A stretch of 64,000 nt of DNA from Geodermatophilus obscurus (GCF_900115395.1 NZ_FOWE01000004.1:372001-436000); one strand, 5' to 3'; positions 26,590-36,462 are shown, counted from the stretch's first letter. A program made the numbers and translations. The notes: generated from the sequence alone by a model not told the origin.

Positions 26590-27759
26590 GTGAGCACGAG
26601 CGGGCTGTACCAGCTGACCGAGGAGCACGACGCGATCCGGGCCGCCGTCCGGGACATCGCCGAGCGGGAGATCGCGCCGTACGCGGCCGAGGTCGACGCG
26701 GAGTCGCGGTTCCCGGCCGAGGCGCTCAAGGCGCTGACGGCGGCCGGCTTCCACGCGACGCACATCCCCGAGCAGTACGGCGGCGAGGGCGCCGACGCGG
26801 TCGCGACCTGCATCGTCATCGAGGAGGTCGCCCGGGTCGACGTCAGCGCGTCGCTCATCCCGGCGGTCAACAAGCTCGGCTCGATGCCGGTGATCCTGTC
26901 GGCGTCGGAGGACCTCAAGCAGCAGGTGCTCCGGCCGATCGCCGCGGGCGACGCGATGATCAGCTACGGCCTGTCCGAGCGGGAGGCCGGCTCCGACGCC
27001 GCCTCGATGAGGACGCGCGCCCGCCGCGAGGGCGACACCTGGGTGCTCAACGGCACCAAGGCCTGGATCACCAACGCCGGCGTCTCCGACTGGTACACGG
27101 TCATGGCCGTCACCGACCCGGAGAAGCGGGCCAACGGCATCTCCGCCTTCGTCGTCCACCGCGACGACCCTGGCTTCGCCGTCGGCCCCAAGGAGCGGAA
27201 GATGGGGATCAAGGGGTCGCCCACCTGCGAGCTCTACTTCACCGACTGCACCATCCCCGCCGACCGGGTCATCGGGGAGCCCGGCACCGGCTTCAAGACC
27301 GCGCTGCGGACGCTGGACTTCACCCGCCCGACCATCGGTGCGCAGGCCGTCGGCGTCGCGCAGGGCGCGCTCGACGCGGCCGTGCAGTACACCCGCGAGC
27401 GCAGGCAGTTCGGCAAGGCCGTCAGCGACTTCCAGGGCGTGCAGTTCATGCTCGCCGACATGGCCATGCAGATCGAGGCCGCCCGGCACCTCGTCTACGT
27501 CGCCGCCGCCCGCGGGGAGGCCGGTCACGACGGCGGCAAGGTGGACCCCGACCTGGGCCGGCTGTGCGCGGCGGCCAAGGCGTTCGCCTCCGACGTCGCC
27601 ATGAAGGTCACCACCGACGCCGTCCAGCTCTTCGGCGGCGCCGGCTACACCCAGGACTTCCCGGTCGAGCGCATGATGCGCGACGCCAAGATCACCCAGA
27701 TCTACGAGGGCACCAACCAGATCCAGCGCATGGTCATCGCCCGCAGCCTGCTGCGGTAG
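26590..27759 (+). CDS. fadE25: Acyl-CoA dehydrogenase (FadE25-like)
   Basis: FAD enzyme of 389 aa oxidising acyl-CoA at alpha-beta. Motifs: YGLSEREAGSD (FAD/substrate), WITNAG, and ERKMGIKGSPTCEL; C-terminal LFGGAGYTQDFPVERMMRDAKI and IYEGTNQIQRM, in which Glu about 373 is the catalytic base. Position after purK-purE matches Rv3274c. The last 21 codons, including the catalytic Glu, lie within an 84-bp sequence repeated at 45223-45306. If that repeat is an attachment site, the left copy restores this gene after integration. Confidence 0.92.
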   Translation: MSTSGLYQLTEEHDAIRAAVRDIAEREIAPYAAEVDAESRFPAEALKALTAAGFHATHIPEQYGGEGADAVATCIVIEEVARVDVSASLIPAVNKLGSMPVILSASEDLKQQVLRPIAAGDAMISYGLSEREAGSDAASMRTRARREGDTWVLNGTKAWITNAGVSDWYTVMAVTDPEKRANGISAFVVHRDDPGFAVGPKERKMGIKGSPTCELYFTDCTIPADRVIGEPGTGFKTALRTLDFTRPTIGAQAVGVAQGALDAAVQYTRERRQFGKAVSDFQGVQFMLADMAMQIEAARHLVYVAAARGEAGHDGGKVDPDLGRLCAAAKAFASDVAMKVTTDAVQLFGGAGYTQDFPVERMMRDAKITQIYEGTNQIQRMVIARSLLR

Positions 27760-27776
27760 GACGTCGACCGGCGTCC
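27693..27776 (+). repeat. 84-bp direct repeat, left copy (attL-like, 3' end of fadE25)
   Basis: Covers the last 21 codons and stop of fadE25 plus 17 bp. It matches 45223-45306 at 83 of 84 positions; the single difference (27729 C versus 45259 G) is a synonymous Arg codon change. Identity stops abruptly at both ends. Confidence 0.9.
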
Positions 27777-27785
27777 CCGCCGGTC
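27766..27785. terminator. Bidirectional hairpin after fadE25
   Basis: GACCGGCG (27766-27773) pairs with CGCCGGTC (27778-27785), 4-nt loop. It overlaps the end of the repeat and the stop codon of the convergent monooxygenase gene. Confidence 0.6.
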
Positions 27786-28899
27786 ATCGCGATGGCGAGC
27801 CGGCGCGGGGACGCCGCATGCCGGTCCGGTGGTCGGCGCCGGTGACCAGGCGGTCGGCGAGAGCGGCGGCGTCGGCGCCGACGAAGCCGAGCAACGCCGA
27901 GCCGCGGCAGGTCTGCCACGGCAGCCCGAGGAAGGACAACCCGGGCACGTCGGTGAACCCGGCGGTGTGGCGGACGACCCCGTCGACGACGACACCGGGC
28001 ACGTGCAGCCAGGAGTGGTCGGGCCGGTAGCCGGTGGCCCAGACGACCGCGTCGACGTCGGCGGTGCTGCCGTCGGCGAAGGAGGCGGTGCGGCCCGCCA
28101 GGCCGGTCAGCCGGGGCCGGAAGGCCACACCTCGCCGGCGCAGCGCCCTGCTGCGGGTGCCGATGACCAGGTCACCGCGGGCACGGAGGCGGCGGGCGAC
28201 GCGGGAGTCGGCCGGGACGGTGAAGAACCCGACCGCGTCCAGCCAGGAGAACAGGTCGCGGCCGGCGATCCGCTGCGGCAGCTCGGTCGGCCGGGTGCCG
28301 GCCGCGACGGTGACCGACTGGGTGGCGGCGAGTTCGGCGGCGATCTGCAGCCCGGAGTTGGCCGCGCCGACCACCAGCACCCTGCCGTCGCCGGGCACCT
28401 GGGTCGGGTTGCGGTACCGGGCGCTGTGGAACTGCGGGACCAGCGGGTCCAGCCGGCCGGCGACGGCGGGCACGTACGGGGTCTGGAACGGGCCGGTGGC
28501 GACGACGACCTGCCGGGCACGCAGCGTGCCGGAGGGGGTGGTGGCCGCGAAGACGCCGTCGTCGTCGCGGTGCAGTCGCCGGACCGGGGAGTCGAGCTGC
28601 ACCGGCAGCCGGAAGCGGGCGGCGTAGGCGGCCAGGTAGTCGGCGACCTCGTCCTTCGTGGGATGGGTGCCGGACGGCGCGGGGAACGGCAGGCCCGGCA
28701 GCGAGTCGTACTCGGCAGGACTGAACAGCCGCAGCGAGTCCCAGCGGGAGCGCCACGAGTGGCCCACCTCCGGGCCGGCGTCCACGAGCAGGAACTCGGC
28801 GCCCCGGCGGGTGAGGTGGTGGCCGAGGGCGAGACCGGCCTGGCCGGCCCCGACGACGAGCACGTCGAGGGGCTCCCGGTGACCGGAGGGCGTGAGCAT
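27784..28899 (-). CDS. Flavin-containing monooxygenase-like NAD(P)/FAD oxidoreductase
   Basis: Protein of 371 aa with two Rossmann motifs: FAD site VLVVGAGQAGLALGHHL near residue 12 and NAD(P) site VLVVGAANSGLQIAAELA near 170, plus the ATG-type motif VVWATGYRPDHSWL near 295. The family includes FMO/Baeyer-Villiger-like and putative flavoprotein K+-transport CzcO-type proteins; the substrate is unknown. ATG 28899 is preceded by AGGAGA, so I prefer it to the longer start at 28938. Likely a target of the LAL regulators just upstream on the same strand. Confidence 0.82.
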   Translation of the reverse strand: MLTPSGHREPLDVLVVGAGQAGLALGHHLTRRGAEFLLVDAGPEVGHSWRSRWDSLRLFSPAEYDSLPGLPFPAPSGTHPTKDEVADYLAAYAARFRLPVQLDSPVRRLHRDDDGVFAATTPSGTLRARQVVVATGPFQTPYVPAVAGRLDPLVPQFHSARYRNPTQVPGDGRVLVVGAANSGLQIAAELAATQSVTVAAGTRPTELPQRIAGRDLFSWLDAVGFFTVPADSRVARRLRARGDLVIGTRSRALRRRGVAFRPRLTGLAGRTASFADGSTADVDAVVWATGYRPDHSWLHVPGVVVDGVVRHTAGFTDVPGLSFLGLPWQTCRGSALLGFVGADAAALADRLVTGADHRTGMRRPRAGSPSR

Positions 28900-29009
28900 G
28901 GCGTCTCCTGGAGAGGCGTGGCCGGATGGTGTGCGCACCCGACGCTAGGAGCAGGAGACCGGGCGTCACGCCGGGAGAACCGCCGGGTCCTGCCCGCGGG
29001 ATGGCCGGA

Positions 29010-31718
29010 TCAGCGGTCGAGCGGGAGGGCGGCGAGCTCGGCCCGCGAGGCCACGCCGAGCTTGCTGTAGACGTTGCGCAGGTGGAAGTCGACGGTGCGC
29101 GGGCTGACGAACAGCCGCGCTGCGGCGTCCCGGTTGGACAGCCCCTGCCGGACCAGGTCGGTCACCTGCCTCTCCTGCGGGGTGAGCTCGGTCGCGGTGG
29201 TGACGTCGCGGCGGCGCGCGGTCTCACCCGACGCACGCAGCTCCTGCGCGGCCCGCTCCGCCCACGGGGCGGCGCCGAGCTCCTCGGACAACGCCAGGGC
29301 GGTGCGCAGGTGCTCCCGGGCGTCGACCCGGCGCCGGGCACGGCGCAGGTGCTCGCCGAACGCCAGCTCGGTCCGGGCCCTGTCGGGCACGCGCAGCGAC
29401 GTGGCGTGTGCGTCCAGGGCGCGCCGGAAGTGCTCCTCGGCGCGGTTCCCGGCGAGCAGCGCCCGGCCGTGCTCGACGACGGCCACGGCAGCCGGGGCGC
29501 CGGTGCCCTCGGCGAACGCCTCCAGCTCCCGCAGCCACGTGCGGGCGAGGTCCTCCCGGCCGGCGCGGACCGCGCCCTCGAGCCGGTCGAGCGCGGCCAT
29601 GCGGCGCAGGCCCGGTGAGCTGATCTGCTCGAGGTGGTGCAGGGCGGTCGCCGGCTGCCGCGCGCGGAGCCCCCGCGCCCAGCGCACCAGGTCGTCCACC
29701 AACAGCTCGCTGAGCCCGATCGGGTGCGCGTCCCGGATCGCCGCCACCTCGGCCAGGTGGCGGTCGGCGGCGTCGTCGCCGCGCAGGGCGGCCAGCACCG
29801 CGAGCTCGGCGGTCGGCAACGCGGTCAGTCCCGGATGGCCGGTAGCGGCGGTGAGCGGTAGCGCCTCCGCCGCGGCACCGGCGGCCTGTGCCCAGGCCCC
29901 GGTGGCGATCTGGAACTGCGCGCCGCGGGTCAGGGCGTGCTCGACCATGCTCAGCGCGCCGGCGCCGCGGGCGGCGGTCAGCTGCTCCGCGTGCAGCCGC
30001 AGCCCGCGTGCGTCGTCGTCGACCAGCATGGCCGCGACCCCCAGGTTGGGCTGCAGCACGTGGTCGTCGAGCGGGAGGGCGTCGGTCAGGGCGAAGGCGT
30101 CGCCGAAGCACTCGGCGGCGGTGCCCCAGTCCTGCCGGGCGACGGCGCGGAACCCGTGCAGCAGGGCGGAGGCCGCCCGGACGCGCGGCGGCGCGTCCGG
30201 TCCCGGACGGGGCACCAGCGCGGCCGGGTCGACGTCCCGGGGTGACCGGGCGCCGAACGCGGCCAGCGAGGCGGCGAGCATGGCCAGCTGCTGGGCCAGC
30301 GCCTCGTCGACCCCGGCGGCGACCTGAGCGGCCGCCACGACGTGGTCGTAGCCGTCGTCGAGCGAGCGGGTGTTCCACTCGATCTGTCCCCGGAGCGTGA
30401 GCAGCCGGGCGCGGATCGCCGGGTCCCGCACGTCGACCGCCGCGGCGCTCGCCAGCGCCGCCGCCCGCGACGGGTGCGCGCCCAGCCAGGCCGAGGACGC
30501 GGCCAGGTACAGGCGGCGGCCACGGGCCTCCCCACCGGCGGTGAGCTCGGCGGCGCGGGCCCACGCGGCCGCGGCGGCCTCGTGCCCACCCCGGGCCGCG
30601 GCGCGCTCGGCGACGGCGTCCAGTGCGGCGACGACCTCGTCGTCGGGCCGGTCGGCGGCGGCGGCGAGGTGCCACGCCCGGCGATCGGCATCCGTACGCA
30701 GGACACCGGCGAGTGCCCGGTGCGCTGCGCGGCGCTGCGCGCTGGTGGCCGCGCGGTAGACCGCCGACCGGACGAGCGGGTGGTAGAGGACGACCGTGTC
30801 GCCGTCGATCCGGAGCAGGCCCGTCCGCTCGGCCTCGTCGAGGGCGTCGTCACCCACCCCGAGTTGCCCGGCGGCGTCGCGGACGACGGTCAGCCGGGTG
30901 GTGTCGTCGGCCGTGGCGACGAGCAGCAACCGCTGCGCCTGGTCGGACAGGCGTCGACAGCGGTCGAGGAAACCGCGCTCGACGCCCTCGGTCAGGGGCA
31001 GGGACGCCGGCAGGGGTTCCCGACCGGCCAGCTGGTCGCTTGTGAGTGCGGCAGCCAGCTCACCCAGCGCGAGAGGGTTGCCGCCGGTGGCGGCCACCAG
31101 GCGGTCCCGGACCGCGGGGTCCACGACGCCGCCGGCCCGGGAGGTCAGCAGCGTGCCGGCGGCCTCACCGGTCACGCCGTCCAGGACGACGGCAGGCAGG
31201 TCGGGCGCCTCGAAGCCGTGGGCCTCGCCGTCGCGGGCGGCGAACAGGACCGCGATCCGTTCGGCCTGCAGCCGGCGGGCGACGAAGAGCAGCGCCGCGG
31301 CCGAGGCGTCGTCGAGCCAGTGCGCATCGTCGACGACGGCGAGCACCGGGGACCGCTCCGCGGCGTCGGACAGCAGGCTCAGCGTCCCGAGGAACGCCAG
31401 GAACCGGTCGCCCTCGCCCTCGACCTCGCCCATCGCGGCCCGCAGCGCCGTCTGCTGCGGCGACGGGAGGGCGTCGATCCGGGCGCGCAGCGGCCACAGC
31501 AGCCGCTGCAGCGCGGCGAAGGCCAGCGGCGACTCCGACTCGACCCCCGAGGTGCGCAGCACCGTCGTGTCCGGAGCCGCGGCCGAGGCATCGGTCAGCA
31601 GGGTCGACTTGCCCGACCCGGCCACGCCGCGGACGACCAGTGCGCCTCCTCGCCCCTCGCGGGCAGCGCCGACCAGCGCGGCGATCGCCGTACGCTCGAC
31701 GTCCCGTCCGACCAGCAC
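29010..31718 (-). CDS. LAL-type LuxR-family regulator (AAA + TPR-like + HTH), copy 1
   Basis: Protein of about 902 aa of the MalT/LAL class. N-terminal STAND ATPase: VGRDVE, Walker A GVAGSGKSTLL near residue 33, Walker B VLAVVDDAHWLDDASA. A long alpha-helical repeat region (300-820) follows, then a LuxR HTH at the C-terminus: LTPQERQVTDLVRQGLSNRDAAARLFVSPRTVDFHLRNVYSKLG. Usually binds an inducer and ATP, then activates neighbouring genes. GTG 31718 aligns with the start of the paralogue; GTG 31724 is possible. It lies 110 bp upstream of the monooxygenase and 183 bp downstream of its paralogue. Confidence 0.88.
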   Translation of the reverse strand: MLVGRDVERTAIAALVGAAREGRGGALVVRGVAGSGKSTLLTDASAAAPDTTVLRTSGVESESPLAFAALQRLLWPLRARIDALPSPQQTALRAAMGEVEGEGDRFLAFLGTLSLLSDAAERSPVLAVVDDAHWLDDASAAALLFVARRLQAERIAVLFAARDGEAHGFEAPDLPAVVLDGVTGEAAGTLLTSRAGGVVDPAVRDRLVAATGGNPLALGELAAALTSDQLAGREPLPASLPLTEGVERGFLDRCRRLSDQAQRLLLVATADDTTRLTVVRDAAGQLGVGDDALDEAERTGLLRIDGDTVVLYHPLVRSAVYRAATSAQRRAAHRALAGVLRTDADRRAWHLAAAADRPDDEVVAALDAVAERAAARGGHEAAAAAWARAAELTAGGEARGRRLYLAASSAWLGAHPSRAAALASAAAVDVRDPAIRARLLTLRGQIEWNTRSLDDGYDHVVAAAQVAAGVDEALAQQLAMLAASLAAFGARSPRDVDPAALVPRPGPDAPPRVRAASALLHGFRAVARQDWGTAAECFGDAFALTDALPLDDHVLQPNLGVAAMLVDDDARGLRLHAEQLTAARGAGALSMVEHALTRGAQFQIATGAWAQAAGAAAEALPLTAATGHPGLTALPTAELAVLAALRGDDAADRHLAEVAAIRDAHPIGLSELLVDDLVRWARGLRARQPATALHHLEQISSPGLRRMAALDRLEGAVRAGREDLARTWLRELEAFAEGTGAPAAVAVVEHGRALLAGNRAEEHFRRALDAHATSLRVPDRARTELAFGEHLRRARRRVDAREHLRTALALSEELGAAPWAERAAQELRASGETARRRDVTTATELTPQERQVTDLVRQGLSNRDAAARLFVSPRTVDFHLRNVYSKLGVASRAELAALPLDR

Positions 31719-31901
31719 GCCCACGACGGTATCGACGTGTCCTCGAGGTGCTGCCGGGCCGGCGTCCGTCACCGGCTCGGCAGCAGGGTGCGGATCCGAT
31801 CGCCTGCCACCGGGGTCCAGGGGATGCTGGGCACACCCGGATGGTGGGGACACCCGGCTCCGCGTCGCACCGGTGGAACCGCCGGGGCGTCGCCGGGTCG
31901 G

Positions 31902-34625
31902 TCAGTCGAGCGGGTGGGCGGCCAGCTCGGTGCGGCTGCTGACGCCGAGCTTGGCGAAGACGTTGCGCAGGTGGAAGTCCACTGTGCGGGGGCTGACGTA
32001 CAACTGGGCCGCGACGTCGCGGTTGGGTAGTCCCCGCCGCACCAACCGCGCCACCTGGAGTTCCTGCGGGGTCAGGTCCACGACGGTGGAGGCGTCCCGG
32101 CGGCGGGCGGTCTCCCCGGACGCCCGCAGCTCCTGTCGTGCGCGGTCGGCCCACGGCCGCGCACCGAGGTCCTCGAACGTCTCGAGCGCGTCGCGCAGGT
32201 GGGCTCGTGCGTCGACGCGACGACGGCACCGTCGCAGGAAGGCGCCGTACGCCAGCTGGGTGCGGGCCCGGTCGGGCCTGCGTCCTGTCCTGGCATGAGC
32301 GGCCAGCGCCTGCTCGAAGTGGCGCTCGGCCTCCGGGCCCTCGCTGAGCAGCCCCCGGCCGTGCTCGACCACGGCCTGCGCCCAGGGAGAGCCGGTGGCC
32401 TCGGCGAAGCGGGCCAGCTCCTCGACCCAGGCGTGCGCCGTCTCCGGTCGTGCGGCCCGCACGGCGGCCTCGATGCGGTCGACCGCGGCCAACCGGCGCG
32501 TGACCGGATGACGGATCTGCTCCAGCTGGTGCAGTGCGGCGCCGGCATCGGCGGCGTCGCGCACGCCGCGGGCCCAGCGCAGCACGTCGGGCACCACCTC
32601 GGCCAGGATGCCCAGTGGGTGATCGGTGCAGATCTGCTCCGCGTCGGTGAGGTGCTGCTCGACCGTGTCGTCGCCGCGCAGCGCCGCCAGCAGCGCGAGC
32701 CAGGCGGTGGGCAGGGCGGCCAGCCCCCGCTGCCCGGACTGCTCGGCCATCGGCAGCGCCTCGGCGGCCGCGGCGCGGGCCGCGGTCCACCGCCCGGTGG
32801 TCAGCTCGGCGAACCCGAGTCGCGTCAGCGAGTAGAGGATCATCAGGACGGCACCGGTGCTCCGGGCGCGGGTCAGCAGCTGCTCGTGGTAGCGACGGGT
32901 CAGCGCGTCGTCGCCGAGGTGGAGCGCCGCGATGCCCAGGTTGGGCAGCAGGTCCAGGTCCTCCTCGGCAAGGTCCTCGGCGAGGACGAAGGCCTCCTGG
33001 AGCAGCGGTGTCGCGGCCTCCCAGCTCCCGCGGACGGCGGCGTCGAGGCCGTACAGCAGGTCGGAGAAGCAGCGGGCGCGCAGCGGCGCATCCGGCCCGG
33101 GCGGCGGGACGAGGGCGGTGGGGTCCACGGCGCTGGCCGAGTGCGCGCCGAAGGCGGCGAGCGCGACGGCGAACATCGCCATCTCCCGGGCGCGCTGGGA
33201 GTCGTGCGGGGCGACCTCCGCGGCGGCCTCGAGCACCATCCGGCGGCCGGAGTGCAGCGAACCGGTGTTCCACTCGATGCGGGCGCGCAGCCGCAGGACG
33301 TCGGCGCGCAGCAGCGCGTCGTCGGCCTGGGCGGCCGCGGCGTCGACCAGCGCACGGGCGCGAGCGGGCTGCGCGGCCAGCCAGGCGGCGCGGGCAGCCG
33401 CGTACAGCCGTCCGGCCTGGGGGTCCCCGGCCGGCGACAACTCGGCCGCGCGCTCCCACGCCGACGCGGCCGCCTCCAGGCCGCCGCGCCCCAGGGCCCG
33501 CTCGGCGGCGGCGTCCAGCTCGGCGACCACGGCCTCGTCGGGTTCCTCGACCGACGCGGCCAGGTGCCAGGCCCTCCGGTCGGCCTCCCCGGGGCCGGTG
33601 AGCACGGCGGCCAGCGCCCGGTGCGTCCGGCGGCGCTCGGTGCTCGTCGCGGCGCCGTACACCGCCGAGCGCACGAGCGGGTGCCGGAGTTCGATCGCGG
33701 CGTCGCGGACGCGCAGCAGTCCGGACCGCTCGGCGGCTAGCAGGGCCTCCTCGTCCGCTCCGAGGGACGTCGCCGCCTGCTGGACGACCCGCGCCCGCCC
33801 GGAGTCGTCGGCCGCCGCGGTCAGCAGCAGCGTCTGCGCCGGTTCCGGCAGTCGCCGGTAGCGGTCGAGGAAGGCGCGTTCCACGCCCCCGGTCAGAGGG
33901 AGGCGCGCCGGCAGCCGGACGCGGCCGGAGAGCTGTTCGGGTGCCAGCACCTCGGCGAGCTCGACCAGTGCGAGCGGGCTGCCACCGGTGCTCGCGACCA
34001 GCCTGTCGCGCACGTCCGGCGGGACGGGGACACCGGAGCAGGTGCTGAGCAGTTGCCCGGCGGCGTCGGCGTCGATCCCGCCGACGGCGAGCCGGGGCAG
34101 CTCGCCGCTGTCGAAGGTGCGCACGTCGGCGTCGCGGGCCGCGAACAGCAGGGCGACCCGCTCGACCTCCAGACGCCGCGCCACGAACAGCAGGGCTGCT
34201 GCGGAGGCGTCGTCGAGCCAGTGCGCGTCGTCGACGACGGCGAGGACCGGACGGTGCTGTCCCGCGTCGGCGAGGACGCCCAACGCCGCCAGGAAGACCA
34301 GGAAGCGGTCACCCGCACCGTCGTCGGTCTCACCGAGGGCGGCCCGCAGCGCGCGGGCCTGGGGCTGCGGCAGGTGTGGGGCGCGGTCGGCCACGACCGG
34401 GCGCAGCAGCCGCTGCAGGGCGGCGAACGCCAGCGGCGACTCGGACTCGATGCCCTGCGTGCACAGCACCGTCATGCCGTCCGCCCGGGTCACCGCGTCG
34501 GCCAGCAGGGCCGACTTGCCCACACCCGGCTGCCCGCTGACCACCAGCGCCCCACCCCGGCCGGTCCGTGCGGCGTCGACGAGCGCCGCGATGGTCGCGC
34601 GCTCCGCGTCCCGGCCGGCCAGCAC
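31902..34625 (-). CDS. LAL-type LuxR-family regulator, copy 2
   Basis: Protein of about 907 aa, co-linear with copy 1 over its whole length: LAGRDAERATIAALVDAA start, Walker A GQPGVGKSALL, VLAVVDDAHWLDDASAAALLFVARRL, and the C-terminal LTPQELQVARLVRRGLPNRDVAAQLYVSPRTVDFHLRN HTH. The two genes are a tandem duplication that has diverged most in the sensor/TPR-like middle, so different inducers are plausible. GTG start at 34625; a 19-bp inverted repeat lies 26 bp upstream in the divergent gap with the MFS gene. Confidence 0.88.
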   Translation of the reverse strand: MLAGRDAERATIAALVDAARTGRGGALVVSGQPGVGKSALLADAVTRADGMTVLCTQGIESESPLAFAALQRLLRPVVADRAPHLPQPQARALRAALGETDDGAGDRFLVFLAALGVLADAGQHRPVLAVVDDAHWLDDASAAALLFVARRLEVERVALLFAARDADVRTFDSGELPRLAVGGIDADAAGQLLSTCSGVPVPPDVRDRLVASTGGSPLALVELAEVLAPEQLSGRVRLPARLPLTGGVERAFLDRYRRLPEPAQTLLLTAAADDSGRARVVQQAATSLGADEEALLAAERSGLLRVRDAAIELRHPLVRSAVYGAATSTERRRTHRALAAVLTGPGEADRRAWHLAASVEEPDEAVVAELDAAAERALGRGGLEAAASAWERAAELSPAGDPQAGRLYAAARAAWLAAQPARARALVDAAAAQADDALLRADVLRLRARIEWNTGSLHSGRRMVLEAAAEVAPHDSQRAREMAMFAVALAAFGAHSASAVDPTALVPPPGPDAPLRARCFSDLLYGLDAAVRGSWEAATPLLQEAFVLAEDLAEEDLDLLPNLGIAALHLGDDALTRRYHEQLLTRARSTGAVLMILYSLTRLGFAELTTGRWTAARAAAAEALPMAEQSGQRGLAALPTAWLALLAALRGDDTVEQHLTDAEQICTDHPLGILAEVVPDVLRWARGVRDAADAGAALHQLEQIRHPVTRRLAAVDRIEAAVRAARPETAHAWVEELARFAEATGSPWAQAVVEHGRGLLSEGPEAERHFEQALAAHARTGRRPDRARTQLAYGAFLRRCRRRVDARAHLRDALETFEDLGARPWADRARQELRASGETARRRDASTVVDLTPQELQVARLVRRGLPNRDVAAQLYVSPRTVDFHLRNVFAKLGVSSRTELAAHPLD

Positions 34626-34650
34626 GCCGCGACCCTAGTGCGATCCGGCA

Positions 34651-34669
34651 CGGGATCGGCCCGATCCCG
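34651..34669. promoter_or_regulatory. Inverted repeat in LAL/MFS divergent gap
   Basis: CGGGATCGG (34651-34659) and CCGATCCCG (34661-34669) are 9-bp arms around one base. It lies between the divergent starts of the LAL regulator (34625) and the MFS exporter (34827), a natural place for an operator. Confidence 0.5.
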
Positions 34670-34826
34670 CGCGGAGGTCGGGTCCGGTCCGGACCGCGTG
34701 GCCGGCTCCCGGCCCGTCATGGCGCCGTCCGCGGGGTTCCCCGGCCGAATCCCCGGCGCGACCGGTCGTGCGGGGCGTCGACGGTGGCGGCGCACCACCA
34801 CCCGGACCCGCGACCGAGGAGCACCG

Positions 34827-36356
34827 ATGTCGACCCGACCCCCCACCGAGCCGGTGGCGACCGGCCACGCGCACCACGCACGTCCTGACCACGCGGAGCC
34901 GGTGCCCGGGGCGCCGGGCGCCGGACCCCGCCGTCCGTGGACGGTCTTCGCGCTCATGATCGCCGCCCAGTTCATGGTCATCCTGGACGTGTCGGTGGTG
35001 AACGTCGCGCTGCCGTCCATCAGCGACGCCCTGCACATGTCCGCCGCGGACTACCAGTGGACCGTCAGCGCGTACGTCCTGCTCTCGGGCGGGCTGCTGC
35101 TGCTCGGCGGCCGGATCGCCGACCTGCTCGACCGGCGCCGGGCGTTCCTCGCCGGGATCGGCCTGTTCACCGCCGCCTCCCTGGTCAGCGGTCTGGCGCA
35201 GACCCCGCTGACGCTCGTCCTGGCCCGCGCCGGTCAGGGTGCCGGCGCCGCGCTGCTCACGCCGGCCGCACTGTCGATCGTCATGACCGCCTACGCCGGG
35301 AAGCAGCGGCAGACCGCGCTGGCCGTGTGGGGCACCGTCGGCAGCCTCGGCATCGCCGCCGGCGTCCTGTTCGGCGGCTCGCTGACCAGCGCGCTGGGCT
35401 GGCGGGCGGTGTTCTTCGTCAACGTGCCGATCGGTGCGGCCGTCGTGCTGGGCACGCTGCGGGCCGTGGCCCGGAGCGGCTCCCGGCCCGGCGCGCTGCG
35501 CCGGCTCGACGTCCCCGGCGCGCTCACCCTGGTGACCGGACTGCTGGCGCTGGTGTTCGGCATCGAGTCCACCCGATCCGCGGGCTGGACCGCACCGCGC
35601 ACCTGGACCGCGCTGGCCGCCGCCGTGGTCCTGCTGGCCGCGTTCGCCCGGCTCGAGCGCCGTGCCGCCGACCCGCTGGTGCCTCCGTCGACCTGGCGGA
35701 TGCGGTCACTGGTCTCCGCCTCGGCGGTGATGGCCGGCGTGACCGGTGTGGTGGTCGGGGCGATCTTCCTGACCTCGCTGTACCTGCAGGCCGTCATCGG
35801 CGCGTCCCCGGTCGTCGCCGGGGTGCAGTTCCTGCCGCTGGCCGCCGCCATCACCCTGGCCGCGGCCACGGCGTCGAAGGTCATCGGCCGGGTCGGTGCC
35901 CGCCCTCTGGTCCTCGGCGGGCTGGTGGTCATGGCCGCCGGCGTGCTGCTGCTGGCGGCCCGCGCCGGTGGCACCTCCTACGCCGCCGACGTGCTGCCCG
36001 GCTTCCTGCTGGTCGGTGCGGGAGTCGGCCCCATGTTCGTCGCCATCGCCGTGGCCGCGATGAGCGACGTGCCGGGGGAGAGGTCCGGCCTGGCGAGTGG
36101 GCTGGTGATGACCGGCCACGAGATCGGCGCCGCCCTCGGCATCGCCGCCCTGACCGCCGTCGCCGGGGACCTCGCCACCTCCACCGGCCTCGTCGACGGC
36201 CTCGTCGACGGCCTCGTCGACGGCCTCGTCGACGGCTACGGCCGCGCCTTCGGCGCCGCCGCCGCCGCCCTCGCCGCCCTGTTCGTACTGACCCTCCTCG
36301 CCGTCCCCGGCGGCAAGCCGGCGACCGGCGTCCCCGGACACGGCGCGCACCACTGA
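34827..36356 (+). CDS. MFS drug exporter, DHA2 (EmrB/QacA) family
   Basis: Proton-antiport multidrug exporter of 509 aa with about 14 membrane helices. Helix 1 motif [20 protein letters not shown] (residues 49-68), motif [15 protein letters not shown], and motif C-like [32 protein letters not shown]. The N-terminal 40 residues are His/Pro-rich. Near the last loop there are four tandem LVDG repeats encoded by a 12-bp array. ATG 34827 has GAGGA at a good distance; the longer upstream frame is spurious. Divergent from the LAL regulators. Confidence 0.9.
   Translation: MSTRPPTEPVATGHAHHARPDHAEPVPGAPGAGPRRPWTVFALMIAAQFMVILDVSVVNVALPSISDALHMSAADYQWTVSAYVLLSGGLLLLGGRIADLLDRRRAFLAGIGLFTAASLVSGLAQTPLTLVLARAGQGAGAALLTPAALSIVMTAYAGKQRQTALAVWGTVGSLGIAAGVLFGGSLTSALGWRAVFFVNVPIGAAVVLGTLRAVARSGSRPGALRRLDVPGALTLVTGLLALVFGIESTRSAGWTAPRTWTALAAAVVLLAAFARLERRAADPLVPPSTWRMRSLVSASAVMAGVTGVVVGAIFLTSLYLQAVIGASPVVAGVQFLPLAAAITLAAATASKVIGRVGARPLVLGGLVVMAAGVLLLAARAGGTSYAADVLPGFLLVGAGVGPMFVAIAVAAMSDVPGERSGLASGLVMTGHEIGAALGIAALTAVAGDLATSTGLVDGLVDGLVDGLVDGYGRAFGAAAAALAALFVLTLLAVPGGKPATGVPGHGAHH
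36189..36236 (+). repeat. Four-copy 12-bp in-frame tandem repeat (LVDG) in the MFS gene
   Basis: Four exact copies of CTCGTCGACGGC encode (LVDG)4 just before the last membrane helix. Slippage would change the protein by four residues at a time without frameshift. Confidence 0.9.
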
Positions 36357-36462
36357 CGCCGGACCCGGTGGAGATCCCGGCGGTCTTCCCGGTGAGACGC
36401 ACCCCCGTCCACGCCGACTCTCGTCCCCGACCGCACGACCACCTGCCCACCGAGGAGTTCCC

